Assembly (NCBI GenBank): GCA_036417435.1 | Contig: CM070913.1 | Coordinates: 18,258,680-18,322,679 of the forward strand | Direction: 5' to 3' | Length of the DNA stretch: 64,000 nucleotides | Source: Inia geoffrensis | Lineage: Eukaryota; Chordata; Mammalia; Artiodactyla; Iniidae | Shown here: positions 1 through 11,120 of the stretch, one piece after another | Position numbering within the stretch: the first letter of the stretch is position 1 | How the letters are laid out: the number at the start of each line of letters is the position of its first letter | The notes under the pieces: generated by a model | The model's input: only the letters and a program-made list of their open reading frames with translations | What the model was told of the DNA's origin: nothing | The model's database searches: none | Made by a program: the position numbers and the translations under genes

Positions 1-184
1 TACTTGAAGTCTCATATTTAATTAAATCTGCTTTTCTATAATTTTTACTAATTCTCCCTTACATTTAATTTGGTCCAATTTTGGTCCAATTATATACATA
101 GTCTTTTCCAAACTAAACATCTCCACTTTCTTCAGTGGTTAACATGGTAAGACCAGTAAAAATAATGAAGAATGTTTAAAGACA
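1..184. other. Unassigned AT-rich DNA
   Basis: No repeat family or coding signal recognised. The L1 fragment that follows may begin slightly earlier than its listed start, because the last 30 bases here are A-rich and hard to place. Confidence 0.4.
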
Positions 185-892
185 TCACTCACAAAAATTA
201 ACTCAAAATGGATTAAGGACTTAAATGTAAGACCTGAAACCATAAACCTCCTAAAAGAAAACAGAAAAAGCTCTTTGACATTGATCTTGGCAATGATTTT
301 TTGGATATGACACCAAAAGCACAAGCAACAAAATCAAAAATCAGTAAGTGGGACTATATCAAAATAAAAGGCTTCTGCACAACAAAAGAAATAACCAACA
401 ACATGAAGAAGCAACCTAAGGACAAGGAGAAAATATTTACAGATGATATATCTGGTATAAGGTTAATAACCTAAATATACAATGAATGCATATAAGTAAC
501 TAGCAAAAGCAAAATGAAACAAAAGCAAATAATCCAATTAAAAATGGGCAAAGGAACAGACATTTTTATAAAGGTATACAAGTGGCCAACAGGCACATAA
601 AATGGTGCTCAACATCACTAATCATCAGGGAAATTAAATCAAAACCACAGGGATATCACCTCACACCTGATAGAATTATCAAAAAGATGAGAGGTAGTGC
701 ATACTGGCAAGGATGTGGAGAAGAGGGAACCCTTGTGCACTGTTGGTGGGAGGGTAAATTGGTGCAGCCACTATGTAAAACAGTATGGAGATTCCTCAAG
801 AGATTATGAAATAGAACTACTGTATGATCCAGCAATCCCACTTCTAGTTATATATGCAAAGGAAATGAAATTACCATCTTGAAGAGATACAT
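185..892 (+). mobile_element. Old L1 fragment, 3' part of ORF2
   Basis: The text follows the L1 ORF2 C-terminal region in sense: a stretch around 190-260 equivalent to 'NSKWIKDLN', then the segment equivalent to 'SLIIREIK' near 615, and the cysteine/histidine tail region ([13 protein letters not shown], about 711-750), which matches the ORF2p zinc-knuckle-like motif. Stops and frameshifts break it. It ends near 892 inside ORF2 without 3'UTR or A-tail, so both ends are lost. The divergence suggests an old mammalian L1 subfamily. Not functional. Confidence 0.88.
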
Positions 893-1164
893 CCTGTTCT
901 GTTTCAGTGAACTAAATTCTTGTTTTCTAGTGTAATTTGAGCAGGAAAGAAAAAAAGCCTACTTGCTTCCACACATTTATCCTATTTTCAGGCTCATCCA
1001 GCTCCTAAAATTCTCAATCTTGATCATTTCTTTAGTTTCCATCGTTTCAGCCAGAGGTTCTCTCTTGAAATATGTAACCTACAATCATAAAATTAGATCC
1101 AGCAGCATCCATTCACAAAGAATAAAACAGACTAATCAGCAACTAATAACAATAACTATGGTTG

Positions 1165-1405
1165 GTTCAATATTGACTATGTTTCAGGCACCTAGCTAAG
1201 TGCTCTTCATTTCATTTATTCCTTGTAAAAACTGAGGAGTTATTAGCACATTACACAAATGAGGAACTGAGGTGCATGAATTTAAGCAACTTGACCAACC
1301 TTCACTGGCTCTACTAAATGTTGGAGAAATCACTAAAATTCAGGTCAGCTGACTTTTAAACCCAGGACCATTACCATTCGTTAACTGATTGTGCTATCCC
1401 AACTA
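1165..1405 (-). mobile_element. MIR SINE relic
   Basis: The antisense MIR pattern is recognisable: 'caggcaccta.ctaagtgctcttcattt' (1186 on), then 'aatgaggaactgaggtgcatg' like the MIR core complement, and 'cccaggaccattaccattcg' near the end. MIRs are ancient tRNA-derived SINEs copied by L2. Divergence is high, so the boundaries are approximate. Confidence 0.7.
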
Positions 1406-2001
1406 TGAGAAAAACCTTGACAGAGGCAAGACAGAATAGGTATTTTGAGACCAGAAGGATATTGAACAGTTTAGGTTACAGGATTCTGGTCAAGACCTTG
1501 TGAGGAAGACAAGTGATGAGAACTCTGCAATGCCCAGGTCCAGCAGGAGCAAGCCCCAATCACACAAATAGGCAGAACTCTAAAAAACAGCGACCTGCAT
1601 ATTTAGATGTTTTCTCTGAGGCGTAACCAATTAATTTCAAAATTAAATAAGCATTAGGGACATTAAAATTCCCATGCTGTGAAGCTTGATGTCATATTTA
1701 ACTGTTCATTTTCTATAGCTAAGAAGGAAGACTGTGTTTGACATTTTAGTTTTAATGATATGGATGACATGATTAATAGAACTAATATGTGCTAGGTAAT
1801 TACAGTGTTAAACCTAATATTAGTGTAAGAGAGTAGTGAATTTTAATGCACTGGAGAATAAGGAAGTCTGAAAAAACATTGCATAGGCAATTGATTATAA
1901 TTAATTTTATGTAAGACATGTAACAGCATTAATAGAGTGTGGTTTACTAGTCAAGCTTCATCTAAGAGTGTCTGAAGGGTGTGGTGAGAGAGCAAACCCT
2001 G
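1406..2001. other. Unassigned intergenic or intronic DNA
   Basis: About 600 bases, AT-rich from about 1620 on. No repeat family, long reading frame or splice-like pair recognised. Confidence 0.5.
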
Positions 2002-2368
2002 TGTATTAGTCTGTTTGCGCTCTGGTAACAAAATCCCACAGGCTGGGTAACTTAAACAACAAAACATTTAGTTTCTCACAGTCTGGAGGTTGTTGCTGGT
2101 GAGGCCTTTATTCCTGGCTTGGAGACTGCTGCCTTCTTGTGGGGTCCTCGCATGGCCTCTCGTCTCCCTGCATACGGAGTGGGAGAAAGCTCTGGAGTGT
2201 CCTCCTCTTCTTATAAGGACACAAGTCCTATTGGATTAGGGCCCCACCCTTATGACCTTTTTTAACCTTAATGACCTCCCTAAAGACGCTATCTCCAAAC
2301 ACAGTAACATGACAGGCTAGTGCGTCAGAACACAAATTTGAGAGGGGAGACAGTTCAGTCAATAACAC
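2002..2368 (-). mobile_element. MLT1-type MaLR solo LTR (ERVL-related)
   Basis: Begins with TGTATTAGTCTGTTTG, the reverse complement of the MLT1 3' end, and runs through 'aggctgggtaacttaaacaac', 'cttataaggacacaagtcc' and 'cagttcagtcaataaca', the complement of the MLT1 5' end. Only the LTR is seen, with no internal region on either side, so this is a solo LTR. MaLR elements are non-autonomous relatives of ERVL and long dead. No coding capacity. Confidence 0.88.
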
Positions 2369-2403
2369 ACTGACGCCCACACTGAAGTCAAGGCCAGCCC
2401 TGG

Positions 2404-2612
2404 GGGCTTCCCTGGTGGCACAGTGGTTGAGAGTCCACCTGCCGATGCAGGGGACACGGGTTCATGCCCCGGTCCAGGAAGATCCCACATGCCGCGGAGC
2501 GGCTGGGCCTGTGAAGCCATGGCCGCTGAGCCTGCGCATCCGGAGCCTGTGCTCCGCAACGGGAGAGGCCACAGCAGTGAGAGGCCCGCATACAGCAAAA
2601 AAAAAAAAAAAA
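2404..2612 (+). mobile_element. CHR SINE, short (cetacean-type) form
   Basis: Starts GGGCTTCCCTGGTGGCACAG (tRNA-like head with A box), has a B-box-like GGGTTCATGCC near 2458, a GC-rich body and ends in a run of A. Flanked by 14-bp target duplications, AAGGCCAGCCCTGG (2390-2403) and AAGACTAGCCCTGG (2611-2624), differing at two bases, which fixes both ends and shows L1-mediated retroposition. It forms an inverted pair with the copy at 2716. Confidence 0.95.
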
Positions 2613-2624
2613 GACTAGCCCTGG

Positions 2625-3100
2625 TATTGGAGTGTTTAGGAGCCAGTGCCCTGGGGTGACATCATCTGGGTTTAGTTCCTGGTTCCCTGGGGGGAGAGAG
2701 ATCCTGACCCTTGCCTTTTTTTTTTTTTTTTTTGCGGTACGCAGGCCTCTCACTGTTGTGGCCTCTCCCGTTGCGGAGCACAGGCTCCGGATGCGCAGTC
2801 TCAGCGGCCATGGCTCACGGGCCCAGCCGCTCCGCGGCATGTGGGATCTTCCCAGACCGCACCCCGAACCCGTGTACCCTGCATCGGCAGGCGGACTCTC
2901 AATCACTGCACCACCAGGGAAGCCCCCTTCCCTTCTTAAAACACTCTTTCTTGTGCTTCTAAATGGGAATGGTAATACAGTACCTATCTCACAGGATTGT
3001 TGTGAAGAGTAAATGAAATAAAAGATCAGAAGCACATAGCACAGTGCCTGGCACTTAGGCAGGCCCAGAAAATGTTAGTTACTATTATTGTTGCCGTTGA
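2625..3100 (+). mobile_element. MIR SINE relic split by a CHR insertion
   Basis: The part after the CHR copy (from about 2965) reads 'ggtaatacagtacctatctc', 'attgttgtgaagagtaaatg', then 'agcacagtgcctggcac', the MIR 3' half in sense. The part before it (about 2635-2715) resembles the MIR core ('ggagccagtgccctgggg', 'tctgggtttagttcctgg'). The younger CHR at 2716-2926 therefore seems to have landed inside it. The 3' half is clear, the 5' half less so. Confidence 0.7.
2716..2926 (-). mobile_element. CHR SINE, short (cetacean-type) form
   Basis: Antisense copy: T-run from 2716, 'gcggtacgcaggcctctcac', GC-rich body, ending 'accagggaagcccc'. The flanks CCCTTGCC (left) and CCCTTCCC (right) are a plausible but weak target duplication. 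Lies 103 bp from the sense copy ending at 2612. Confidence 0.95.
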
Positions 3101-3779
3101 CAGGTTTTAGCTTTTGGCAAAAAGCAGACTTGGGTTACAAACTAGAATTTGAAAGAAAATCACAGTGTTACCGGAAGGTAGAATTGACATTAGAGATATC
3201 AAAAAGATCTTATGGAACAAAGAATTTACTGAAAGCATAAAAGTCAATTCATTTACCTCTTTGTTCCCCAAAAGTAAGAATAAATTGTTAAAAACAATGT
3301 GAGAAAAACATTCATTTTGCTAATAGCTGCTTATTTGAAAAATGTCAACTTTATAAAAAATTTACAAGGATGCAATGACAATGCACTAATTATATCATGA
3401 AAAATGCAAATAGAGGTCAATATTTAAATGTGTGAAATTCTGGATGGAATGAACATTTCTCATGAAAGTAGCAAATTGTTAGTTATAATTTTTCAGGAAA
3501 GCTATAAAAATACAACAGGTGTAAAAACAAAACTTTAGAAAAACTAAAGGCGTGGGATTATAAAATTACCTCTGATCTTGTTCAAATCACAGTAGGCTTC
3601 TGCAATAAGCGAATACCCCCTAATAAAGTGGCTCATAAAGATATTGCTGGGGCTGAGTTAAATGGTTTATTGAAAGGAATGATATTAATTACTCATCAGA
3701 GTTTAGGATTCAGACTAAGAGGAACATATTATTTTATACATAGCTATATAGCAGTATGTTGCTGCTTAACAGATTTTCT
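3101..3779. other. Unassigned AT-rich DNA
   Basis: About 680 bases of A-rich sequence. No family or coding signal recognised. Confidence 0.5.
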
Positions 3780-4330
3780 CCAAAATTTAGCAACTTAATA
3801 ATAAATATTTATTATCTCAGACAGTTCATGGGCTTCAGGAGTTTGGGTGTGGCTTAGCTGGGTGGTTCTGTCTTGAAAATTTTCACTAAGTTTCAGGCAA
3901 CGGGCAGTCATCTGAAGCTTTGGCTAGGCCTGGGGGATTGCCAAGACAGCTCACCCCCAGGGCTCTGGACAGGAGCCCTCAGTTGCTTTCTGGCTTGTTG
4001 TAGGAGGCCTCAGTCCCCTGCCTCATGGATCCTCCACAGGGATGCTTGAGCATCCGCACGATATAGCAGTTAAAGGCCCAGATAGAGGAGAATAAGGTGG
4101 AAGCTGCAATGTCATTCATGACCTTACCTTGAAAGTCACATACCATTACTCCCCCTATATTCCATCAGTCAATATGATATTGGTATAGGAAGTAGATTCA
4201 GGGGAGAAGGAAGCTGGCAGAGTCAGAATTTCCAGAGCTCAACAGGGCAAGTTTCGGGGTGGGGGGCATGGGAGGGAGGCAGGCTTGGGGTGGTGGTAGA
4301 AGAGAGTTCAGTGGGGACTGCATGAAGTTA
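3780..4330. mobile_element. Ancient interspersed repeat, family not named (LTR-like)
   Basis: The order of phrases 'aacttaataataaatatttat', 'tggcttagctgggtggttct', 'ccaagacagctcac', 'aggtggaagctgcaatgtc' and 'gaaagtcacataccattact' matches a common old mammalian repeat that I recognise by pattern but cannot name with certainty. Divergence is high and no terminal structure is visible. Confidence 0.5.
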
Positions 4331-5190
4331 AAAAAATAAACCAACAATACTGCATGCCCCCGCTGTATTCCTAATCACCTCACTCCTAATTGCCAAACCA
4401 GGCCAAAGTTAAATCCTATGAGTTTAAGGGTCTTAGCCCTTTTTAGCTTTGTATCAGGCCCATAGTATATAAAACCTTCATTCCATACAGGCCCTGACTT
4501 AGGGCTGAAATATACTCCCAGCTAAAAGCTATGAGAAGGTATTTATCATTGGGTCAGAGAAGAAAATCAATGAAAGAAGTTCCATTTAATAACAGAAGGG
4601 TAGAAATGTGCTTCTGATTGTGAGTGTAGGTTGATACGCAGGAAATATCTGACTTACTGAGAAAAAAGTAACTTTGGGGGAATTTTAGCACTCTCAAGCC
4701 AGTCATGCGTTGTTATTGTGTTGTAAAGCTTAGGCAGGGCAATAAGAGGGATTGGATTTTCATGGGCAGTTATGAATTCAAATTTTCTCTCTCGCTGTCA
4801 GGAGCTCAGCTGAGCTGGAGAAAGCTGAGCTCCCAGGTGCTGGAGTAGCGATTAAGAAAAGAAGCCAAAGTGATATTAACAACCAAGGCTTTAATCACTC
4901 ACTGCAAATAGTATAAGCAAGAAGCTAAACCAGAGAAATTCCCCTGTTCCATTTCCCCCAAGTACAGTGGAGAGTCAGGCGGATCAGCCTAGTTACAGAG
5001 GAGGAGTGGAAAGATCTGCCAGTAAAGCCTTGATAAGTGCCTGCGGTCAGGCCTGAAAGATCAAATAGGATTTTAGCCAGGAGCTGGACTCCTCGATTGT
5101 TCTCTTAGTTACAAAGCTATCAGATTTTATCTGTCTACTTTTGATTTGGAAAATACGGTCCCTGCAACTCTGGCTTTCTAATTGGGCTCC
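4331..5190. other. Unassigned DNA
   Basis: About 860 bases. The part from about 4830 to 5000 has an LTR-like feel (polypurine patches), but no terminal repeats or family could be supported. Confidence 0.4.
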
Positions 5191-5404
5191 TTTTTTTTTT
5201 TTTTTTTTTTTTGCTGTACACGGGCCTCTCGCTGTTGTGGCCTCTCCCGTTGTGGAGCACAGGCTCTGGATGCGCAGGCTCAGCCGCCATGGCTCACGGG
5301 CCCAGCCGCTCCGCGGCACGTGGGATTCTCCCGGACTGGGGCACGAACCCGTGTCCCCTGCATCGTCAGGCGGACTCTCATCCACTGCACCACCAGGGAA
5401 GCCC
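5191..5404 (-). mobile_element. CHR SINE, short form
   Basis: A 22-base T-run followed by the antisense body and the end 'accagggaagccc'. Target duplication TAATTGGGCTCC (5179-5190) and TAATTGGGTTCC (5405-5416), one mismatch, defines the insertion. Fairly young by its intact structure. Confidence 0.95.
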
Positions 5405-5909
5405 TAATTGGGTTCCTTTTATTGCACCTCTGCAAAGTTTTAGCTTATACTGACTTTCTAATCTAACATTGTTAAAAGCTTTCCAATGAGGCATATATGA
5501 TGAAAAAACAAAGGATTTATTAACAAATATAAGAAATAAATATTTGTAAAAACTACTGAACCTGCACTAACGTTTGATGCTTCTGGAATACATATTTCCT
5601 TCCTGGTATGGAATTTTGACTCCATGTTTGTTTCTTCCATCTCTGTGCCCGCCCTGACCTTCCAGAAGTGCAGTGGCCTCATGCTGCCCTCTAGCCTTTC
5701 CAACCTCACGATTCATTTTTCCACATCAAACTGCTTGTTACCTAAGTACCAAAGGATCTCAAATATTTCTTTTTGGTCGATCACCTGGGCATCACCACCC
5801 CCTTCAACACCGACTTATAGGTTGCTGTTAGAAGGAAAACATCTTGGTTAAATCAATTCATGCTAGGATATGTATGATTAACAGTCTGCCAAGTCTCATC
5901 AGTGTATTT
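5405..5909. other. Unassigned DNA
   Basis: About 500 bases with no recognised repeat. Short open frames on both strands here have no known motif. Confidence 0.45.
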
Positions 5910-6144
5910 GCATTTTTTTATTGGGTTGTTTGTTGTTTTTTGACCTAGAGCTACATGAGCTGTTTGTATATTTTGGAGATTAAACCCTTGTCGGTCAGTA
6001 GCATCATTTGCAAATATTTTCTCCCATTCTGTGGGTTGTCTTTTTGTTTTGTTGATGGTTTCCTATGCTGTGCAGAAGATTTTAAGTTTAATTAGGTCCA
6101 ATTTGTTTATTTTTATTTTCATTACTCTAGGAGGTGCCAATGCC
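5910..6144 (-). mobile_element. L1 fragment, antisense ORF2 piece
   Basis: 'ttttattgggttgtttgttg', 'tgcaaatattttctcccatt' and 'gggttgtctttttgttttg' are the complement of the L1 ORF2 C-terminal region also seen at 44200-44400 and 63050-63250. A CHR copy begins at its right end and L1 text does not resume after that copy, so the fragment's 5' end (in L1 sense) lies at or near the SINE insertion. Confidence 0.85.
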
Positions 6145-6474
6145 TTTTTTTTTGGCTGCATTGCATCTTCGTTGCTGTGCGCAGGCTTTCTCTAGCTGCA
6201 GTGAGTGGGGGCTACTCTTTGTTGCAGTGCGTGAGCTTCCCATTGTGATGCCTTCTCTTGTTGCAGAGCACGGGCTCTAGGCACGCAGGCTTCAGTAGTT
6301 GTGGCACATGGGCTCAGTAGTTGCAGCTCATGGGCTCTAGAGCACAGGCTCAGTAGTTGTGGCACACGGGCTTAGTTGCTCCGCTGCATGTGGGATCTTC
6401 CCCGACCAGGGCTCGAACCCTTGTCCCCTACATTGGCAGGCGGGTTCTTAACCACTGCGCCACCAGGGAAGCCC
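6145..6474 (-). mobile_element. CHR SINE, long form with internal repeats
   Basis: T-run, then 'ggctgcattgcatcttcgtt' and several internal units of the type GGGCTCAGTAGTTG(C)...CAC, ending 'ccaccagggaagccc'. At 330 bp it is longer than the short form because of the internal repeat block (about 3-4 units). The flanks CCAATGCC (6137-6144) and CCAATGCA (6476-6483) look like its target duplication. Confidence 0.93.
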
Positions 6475-7879
6475 ACCAATGCATTTCTTAAACATTGAAA
6501 TCTAGGATTCTCACACAATAGGCTAAACTAATTATTTTTAAAAGTAATATAAGGCAAAAGAAACTAATGAAAAATTAAGTAGTGATTGGATATGGCACTT
6601 CAATTTTATTCAGAGTTCTTTAATTGATTTTTTAAACTCATATAACATTTTTTTTGTCTGGATAGAAAGTGCAGTGCCAAATTTATTGAAACATTATTTT
6701 ACCATGGTTTCACTCGTTTTTCTTGGTACAGTACTTATTTTTCTCAGTACACAATATTAATTTTCCTCTTTGGGCTATATTATTTCTCCCAACAGTGCTG
6801 TACCTCTTGCAGTCTGGCTGTTATAAATGCTAGTGGAGCATGACCATGTTGAATATTTCAGGTTGGGAGCTCATTAAAGCTGTCCTCAGAAGGTTGATCA
6901 CTGTAAAGTAACAAATGAAGGTAATGGCTAATTTTCTAGGAGTCTGAGGAGAGGGTGCAGCCAGGAGAGAAGACACTCCTGACACCAGGCACTCCAGGAA
7001 GTCCCATTTTCCCTGAGCTATGGCATGAGTGGTTTTAAGAGGGAACAAGGCAGCCCTTAAACGCAGGAACCATTATTTCACCTGCACTGAGGCTCAGGGC
7101 TACAGGTAGAAATCCTTTCTTACAGTCATAGCTGTTGAAAGCCCCAGAAAGAATCAGTTCAATTCCAGATGAAGCTCTTAGAGGATCCTGGAACAGTTTC
7201 AAAAAAAAAATCCTCTTCCCGTAAAATTCCCCCATTTTAATAGCAAAAGTGTTTAATTAAAAATATATTTCATTTACTTTCTCCCAGTCAATACTTATGA
7301 TAAAAATCATATCATTGCACCACTGATGACATTTATGTTTCCTGTTTGAATGATTTCAAAGTTATTATGAAAGAAAGTGCCAGCAGTTTTGTACATATCT
7401 GTTCCAGTCTCTCTGGCATTGCTTTGTTACTTCAACAAAGAGCAGGTGGAACATCAAAACCAGCCATGAAAATGGTCTTATATTGGTTCCTTTATCTATT
7501 TCACTTTTTTCTATTTGAATTTACTGCATCTCTGTTTTATTATCATTAAATTCAAATGTAGAATTTCATATTTTGTTGCTGTTCCATGAGTATTTGAATG
7601 TCTACTCTTTATCTAGAATTGCTGTCATTATAAAGGGAGTCTAGATACCATTTTCTCGGGTAGCCTCTAATATACATGCTTATAAGAAAGGATCAGAGGG
7701 GCAATGAGAAAGTAGGTGGCTTTAACAGAAAATAACCAGTATGATTAATAGATTTTGTCACATAAGACGAGATGTGTGTGAGATAAATATGGACTGATGT
7801 AGTTCAGTAATGTTTTATTGAGATTTTGGTACTTAAGAAAGACATTGAAATATAGCTCATAAGTTATTAATATGGAGCT
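6475..7879. other. Unassigned AT-rich DNA
   Basis: About 1.4 kb. No repeat family recognised; short open frames lack motifs, codon bias or splice context that would support an exon. Confidence 0.5.
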
Positions 7880-8065
7880 TTACTATCTTATATACCTTAT
7901 CTCAGATCCTCACTAATACTTAGTAATAAAGATAGTCATAGTTATTTTTAATACTGTCTTGCAAAGAAGTTAAGCAATTTGCCTGATTTAGTAAATGACA
8001 CAACTAGAAATCAAACCTTGCACTCCTATGTACAAATGTTGAATTCTTTTCATTATACCAAAATG
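7880..8065 (-). mobile_element. MIR SINE relic
   Basis: 'ataccttatctcagatcctc', 'aagaagttaagcaatttgcc' and 'gacacaactagaaatcaaac' follow the complement of MIR in order. Strongly diverged; edges approximate. Confidence 0.6.
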
Positions 8066-9684
8066 AAAAGTAGAGAAAAGTTGGGTGATGCATGTTAGGG
8101 CCAGTAGAGAGAAATGCTCATCACAAGCCCAGTGTAAAGTGGCTGTAATAGGGTACTATGCTGGCACTAGAGAATAATGATATCAGTGATATCATTTCAA
8201 GAAATGATTATTCAAAATCTATAATAAAAGACCCTTTATCCAGAATGACCTGTTTTAGATTGGCAATATTTCCAGAATTAGGCTGGGATGTTTTATGTAT
8301 ATGTGATTTAAATTCAATGCTTAAAACCCTTCTTGCCTCTCAAAATACTACCATCACCAAATTTATGCATTAATAGCAAAACCATGTTGATGTCCTTCAC
8401 ACTGTGTGTTATCCACACCAGCTTAACTGTGCATCTGGGCGGACAGCAGGATATCACCCATGGGTCATTTACAGCTAAGTGAATAACGTCCTCATAAAGG
8501 AGGACAGAATGGGCCAGTTTGTCCGCAAGGTGGCCAAGGTACACAATGGGGGACACAAACTCTGTTTTCAAAAGACTTACCACTTAGAGAAATGAGAATG
8601 GAGGGCTTTCAGGAACGCTTGGGAAACACCCCCTCTGGGTGAAGTTGCTTGTGTTAAAATTATAAGGCCCTGTGGGAATAATGAAATACTCAGCATCACG
8701 TGGTACTCTTTCATTCTAAGATCATAACACTTTCGTCAATGTCTTTTGTTCTCTTAGAGTTGTCACTTTGCTCTGGAGGCCTGACGATCTTCGTCCTCGC
8801 CTCTGGCCCATCTCTCAGTTTCTCTTCTGCATGATTTGCATCGTCATGGCCCTCAGTGGCCCTTGGGTGAGTCCCGGCTCTTCAGCCAGTCAGTGTTCTT
8901 GGATGGGTGCAATGGCGCACACACAGGAGTCACACAGACCTGCTTTGCATTTTAGTTCCCACAATTCTGATCTATATTTTTAGCGAAGCTATTTTCCCCC
9001 TATCCATTTTCTTCATTTACTCTAAATGGTTATCCTGTGCTTTTCAAGTTGGAGAAAGAGCTAAGAACAATCATTTGAAGCATCACCTGCCTTTTCATTC
9101 TCTTAACTCCTCACTACCTGCCTGATTTTAAGTCCCTACCTACCTTATCTGCTGCCAATTTAAGTGAGGATAAAGGATGCAAGAGAAAATGCTTATTTAA
9201 AAGCAAGAATATGAAAAAAACCCAGGTCTTTTGAATTATCCTTAACACTTCTTTTCAATTGTTTCATCTTGCTAGCTATCCCTTTTTCCTTACTCCAGGT
9301 ATGTTAGAGTTTACCTACTCATCTGCAATTAATAGTTTGAAATCCTAACGGCAGCTACAGGCCAGCATGAGTTTCTGTCTTGGCTAAGGTATGAACTCTC
9401 CATAGTGTCCACTGAGCTGGTAGACAGGGTCGGGACCATTCTTGTGGGAAAGTATATCCTCTTAGAAGTGTCACCTTCTGCTGGACTTCTCTGATGCTGA
9501 TTACCAGTTGTTTGGGGTTTTGCCATACTGCTAGATGTTATGCTAGTTGTGGTCCTGGGCTGTGTCTGAAGTGGGTGCAGTAGCGCAGGAGAGAAGGAAG
9601 TGACGGGAGCCAGGCCAGGGAGTGGATGTGGACAAGTCTGACCCACAACACACATTATAGAATTTAACTCATAATATCTTTTTG
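8066..9684. other. Unassigned DNA with one exon-like segment
   Basis: About 1.6 kb with no recognised repeat. It contains a segment at 8758-8866 bounded by good-looking splice signals (listed separately) and an 89-codon minus-strand open frame at 8314-8583 whose product I do not recognise. Confidence 0.4.
8758..8866 (+). other. Exon-like segment, unverified
   Basis: Preceded by a pyrimidine tract ending in 'tcttttgttctcttag' and followed by a strong donor-like GTGAGT (8867-8872). One of the three frames stays open across the 109 bases and encodes a hydrophobic stretch (around 'FLFCMICIVMALSG'). I recognise no protein. Splice-like pairs occur by chance often in 64 kb, so this is a candidate only. 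Confidence 0.12.
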
Positions 9685-10069
9685 TAAATTTAATTTTATT
9701 TATTTTTTTATACAGCAAGTTCTTATTAGTCATCCATTTTATACGTATTAATGTATACATGTCAATCCCAATCTCGCAATTCATCCCACGACCCACCCCC
9801 CGCCAATTTCCCCCCTTGGTGTCCATACATTTGTTCTCTACATCTGTGTGTCTATTTCTGCCCTGCAAACCAGTTCATCTGTACCATTTTTCTAGGTTCC
9901 ACCTATATGCGTTAATATACGATATTTGTTTTTCTCTTTCTGACTTACTTCACTCTGTACGACAGTCTCTAGGTCCATCCACGTCTCTACGAATGACCCA
10001 ATTTCGTTTCTTTTTATGGCTGAGTAATATTTCATTGTATATGTGTGCCACATCTTCTTTATCCATTCA
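9685..10069 (-). mobile_element. 5'-truncated L1, 3' end only
   Basis: The antisense A-tail region (about 9685-9713) leads into 'cagcaagttcttattagtc' and the ORF2 tail complement ('tatggctgagtaatatttc', 10016-10034). Target duplications CATAATATCTTTTT (9670-9683) and CATAATATCCTTTT (10070-10083), one mismatch, show a simple truncated insertion. Its 3'UTR belongs to the same lineage as the full-length L1 at 43387. Confidence 0.93.
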
Positions 10070-10084
10070 CATAATATCCTTTTA

Positions 10085-10220
10085 ATATAGATAACATCGT
10101 CTACATTTTAAAGGTGAGGAAACTGAGTCTTGAGAGCTTAGTTAACGGAGGTCACGCACTGGATTCAAGTTCAGGTTTGTCTGATTTCAGAACCCTTAAC
10201 CACCAGGCTAGGGTGTGACT
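10085..10220 (-). mobile_element. MIR SINE relic
   Basis: 'aaaggtgaggaaactgagtc', 'gttaacggaggtcacgc' and 'cagaacccttaaccaccagg' follow the MIR complement. The L1 at 9685 probably inserted into or beside it, since 'tttaactcataatatc' left of the L1 looks like the preceding MIR text. Confidence 0.75.
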
Positions 10221-10691
10221 GCCTCCAGCTGGTGAGCCTGCTTGGTCTAGGACTCTGATTATTAGCCCCCACCTGTCAGTTCAGACTGACCCTGGCTCAT
10301 CGGCTCCATTCAGGATGCTGGATCCTCTCCTTGTCTTCCCACCACCTCACTCAGGACGCTACAAAATTATACCCTCTGATAATGGCTGTCCTGGCTGCCC
10401 TTGACCAAACTGCTCACCAAAGAGGGTATTCCTATCTTATGTTCACACAAAGACGTGAAAGAGGCCAGCAGTAGCCCAGATGACTGCTCAGTTGTATTGG
10501 CACTAAGGTTTGTCTCTCTCTTTTAATAATGAATTAGAGACGGCTATTTATCCTATGTGGAAACAGAAATTAAAAGTTGCTCCCCCTAAAGTTCCTCCTC
10601 TGCCTTCATTATGTCATAAAAACATCCCAGGGAGAACATTTCATCTGGAAAAGAAGATTGTCTTTCTAACAGTGGTTGCAGCAATTTAGAG
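10221..10691. other. Unassigned DNA
   Basis: About 470 bases with moderate GC. No family or coding signal recognised. Confidence 0.45.
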
Positions 10692-10865
10692 AGCTGGTGT
10701 TCCCTAAGTGTGGGCCCAGGACCAGGAAACTTCTCATCATCTGGAACTTATAAGACATTCCAGTCCCAGACCTACCGAAACTTGAAACTTGAGGGCGGGG
10801 CCCAGGGATAGAGTTTAACAAGCCCTCCAGGTGATGCCTGTGATGCTTAGTGTGAGGCCACGGAG
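10692..10865 (+). mobile_element. hAT-Charlie fossil of MER5/MER20 type
   Basis: 'ccctaagtgtgggcccagg', 'cagacctaccgaaacttg', 'ggcggggcccagggatag' and 'caagccctccaggtgatgc' follow in order the pattern of a small non-autonomous hAT element. No transposase. An element of the same general type lies in the opposite orientation at 60470. Confidence 0.7.
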
Positions 10866-11120
10866 CTTAGTTAAGGAGAATCTATGTAAGCTCTGTTGGG
10901 CTTAACGTTGACCAGGACTTGGACGTTTCCTAGAGCAGTTCTACAGAAATGCGTTAAGAATTTTGAAATTATCTTGGTCACCATGCCAGGTAAGTGACCA
11001 TCTCTGAATGCCTTATAGTTTGGTGACATTGCTGGAAAGAAAATGTCCTTTTGTGCTTTGGAGAAAATAAGATTCAATGTTAGTTCCTGCCTGGGGTACT
11101 CGCAAACCTTGGTCTCCTCC
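10866..11120. other. Unassigned DNA between the hAT fossil and an LTR
   Basis: About 255 bases without a recognised family. Confidence 0.4.

Noticed and set aside
2404..2480. tRNA gene-like head of CHR SINEs
   Set aside because: A- and B-box-like motifs come from the tRNA ancestry of the SINE; there is no complete cloverleaf, so not a tRNA gene.
2388..3035. 215-codon minus-strand open frame
   Set aside because: Made almost entirely of two CHR SINEs and their flanks; GC-rich SINE bodies lack stops in several frames.
8314..8583. 89-codon minus-strand frame considered as a retrocopy
   Set aside because: No recognisable protein, no A-tail and no target duplication.
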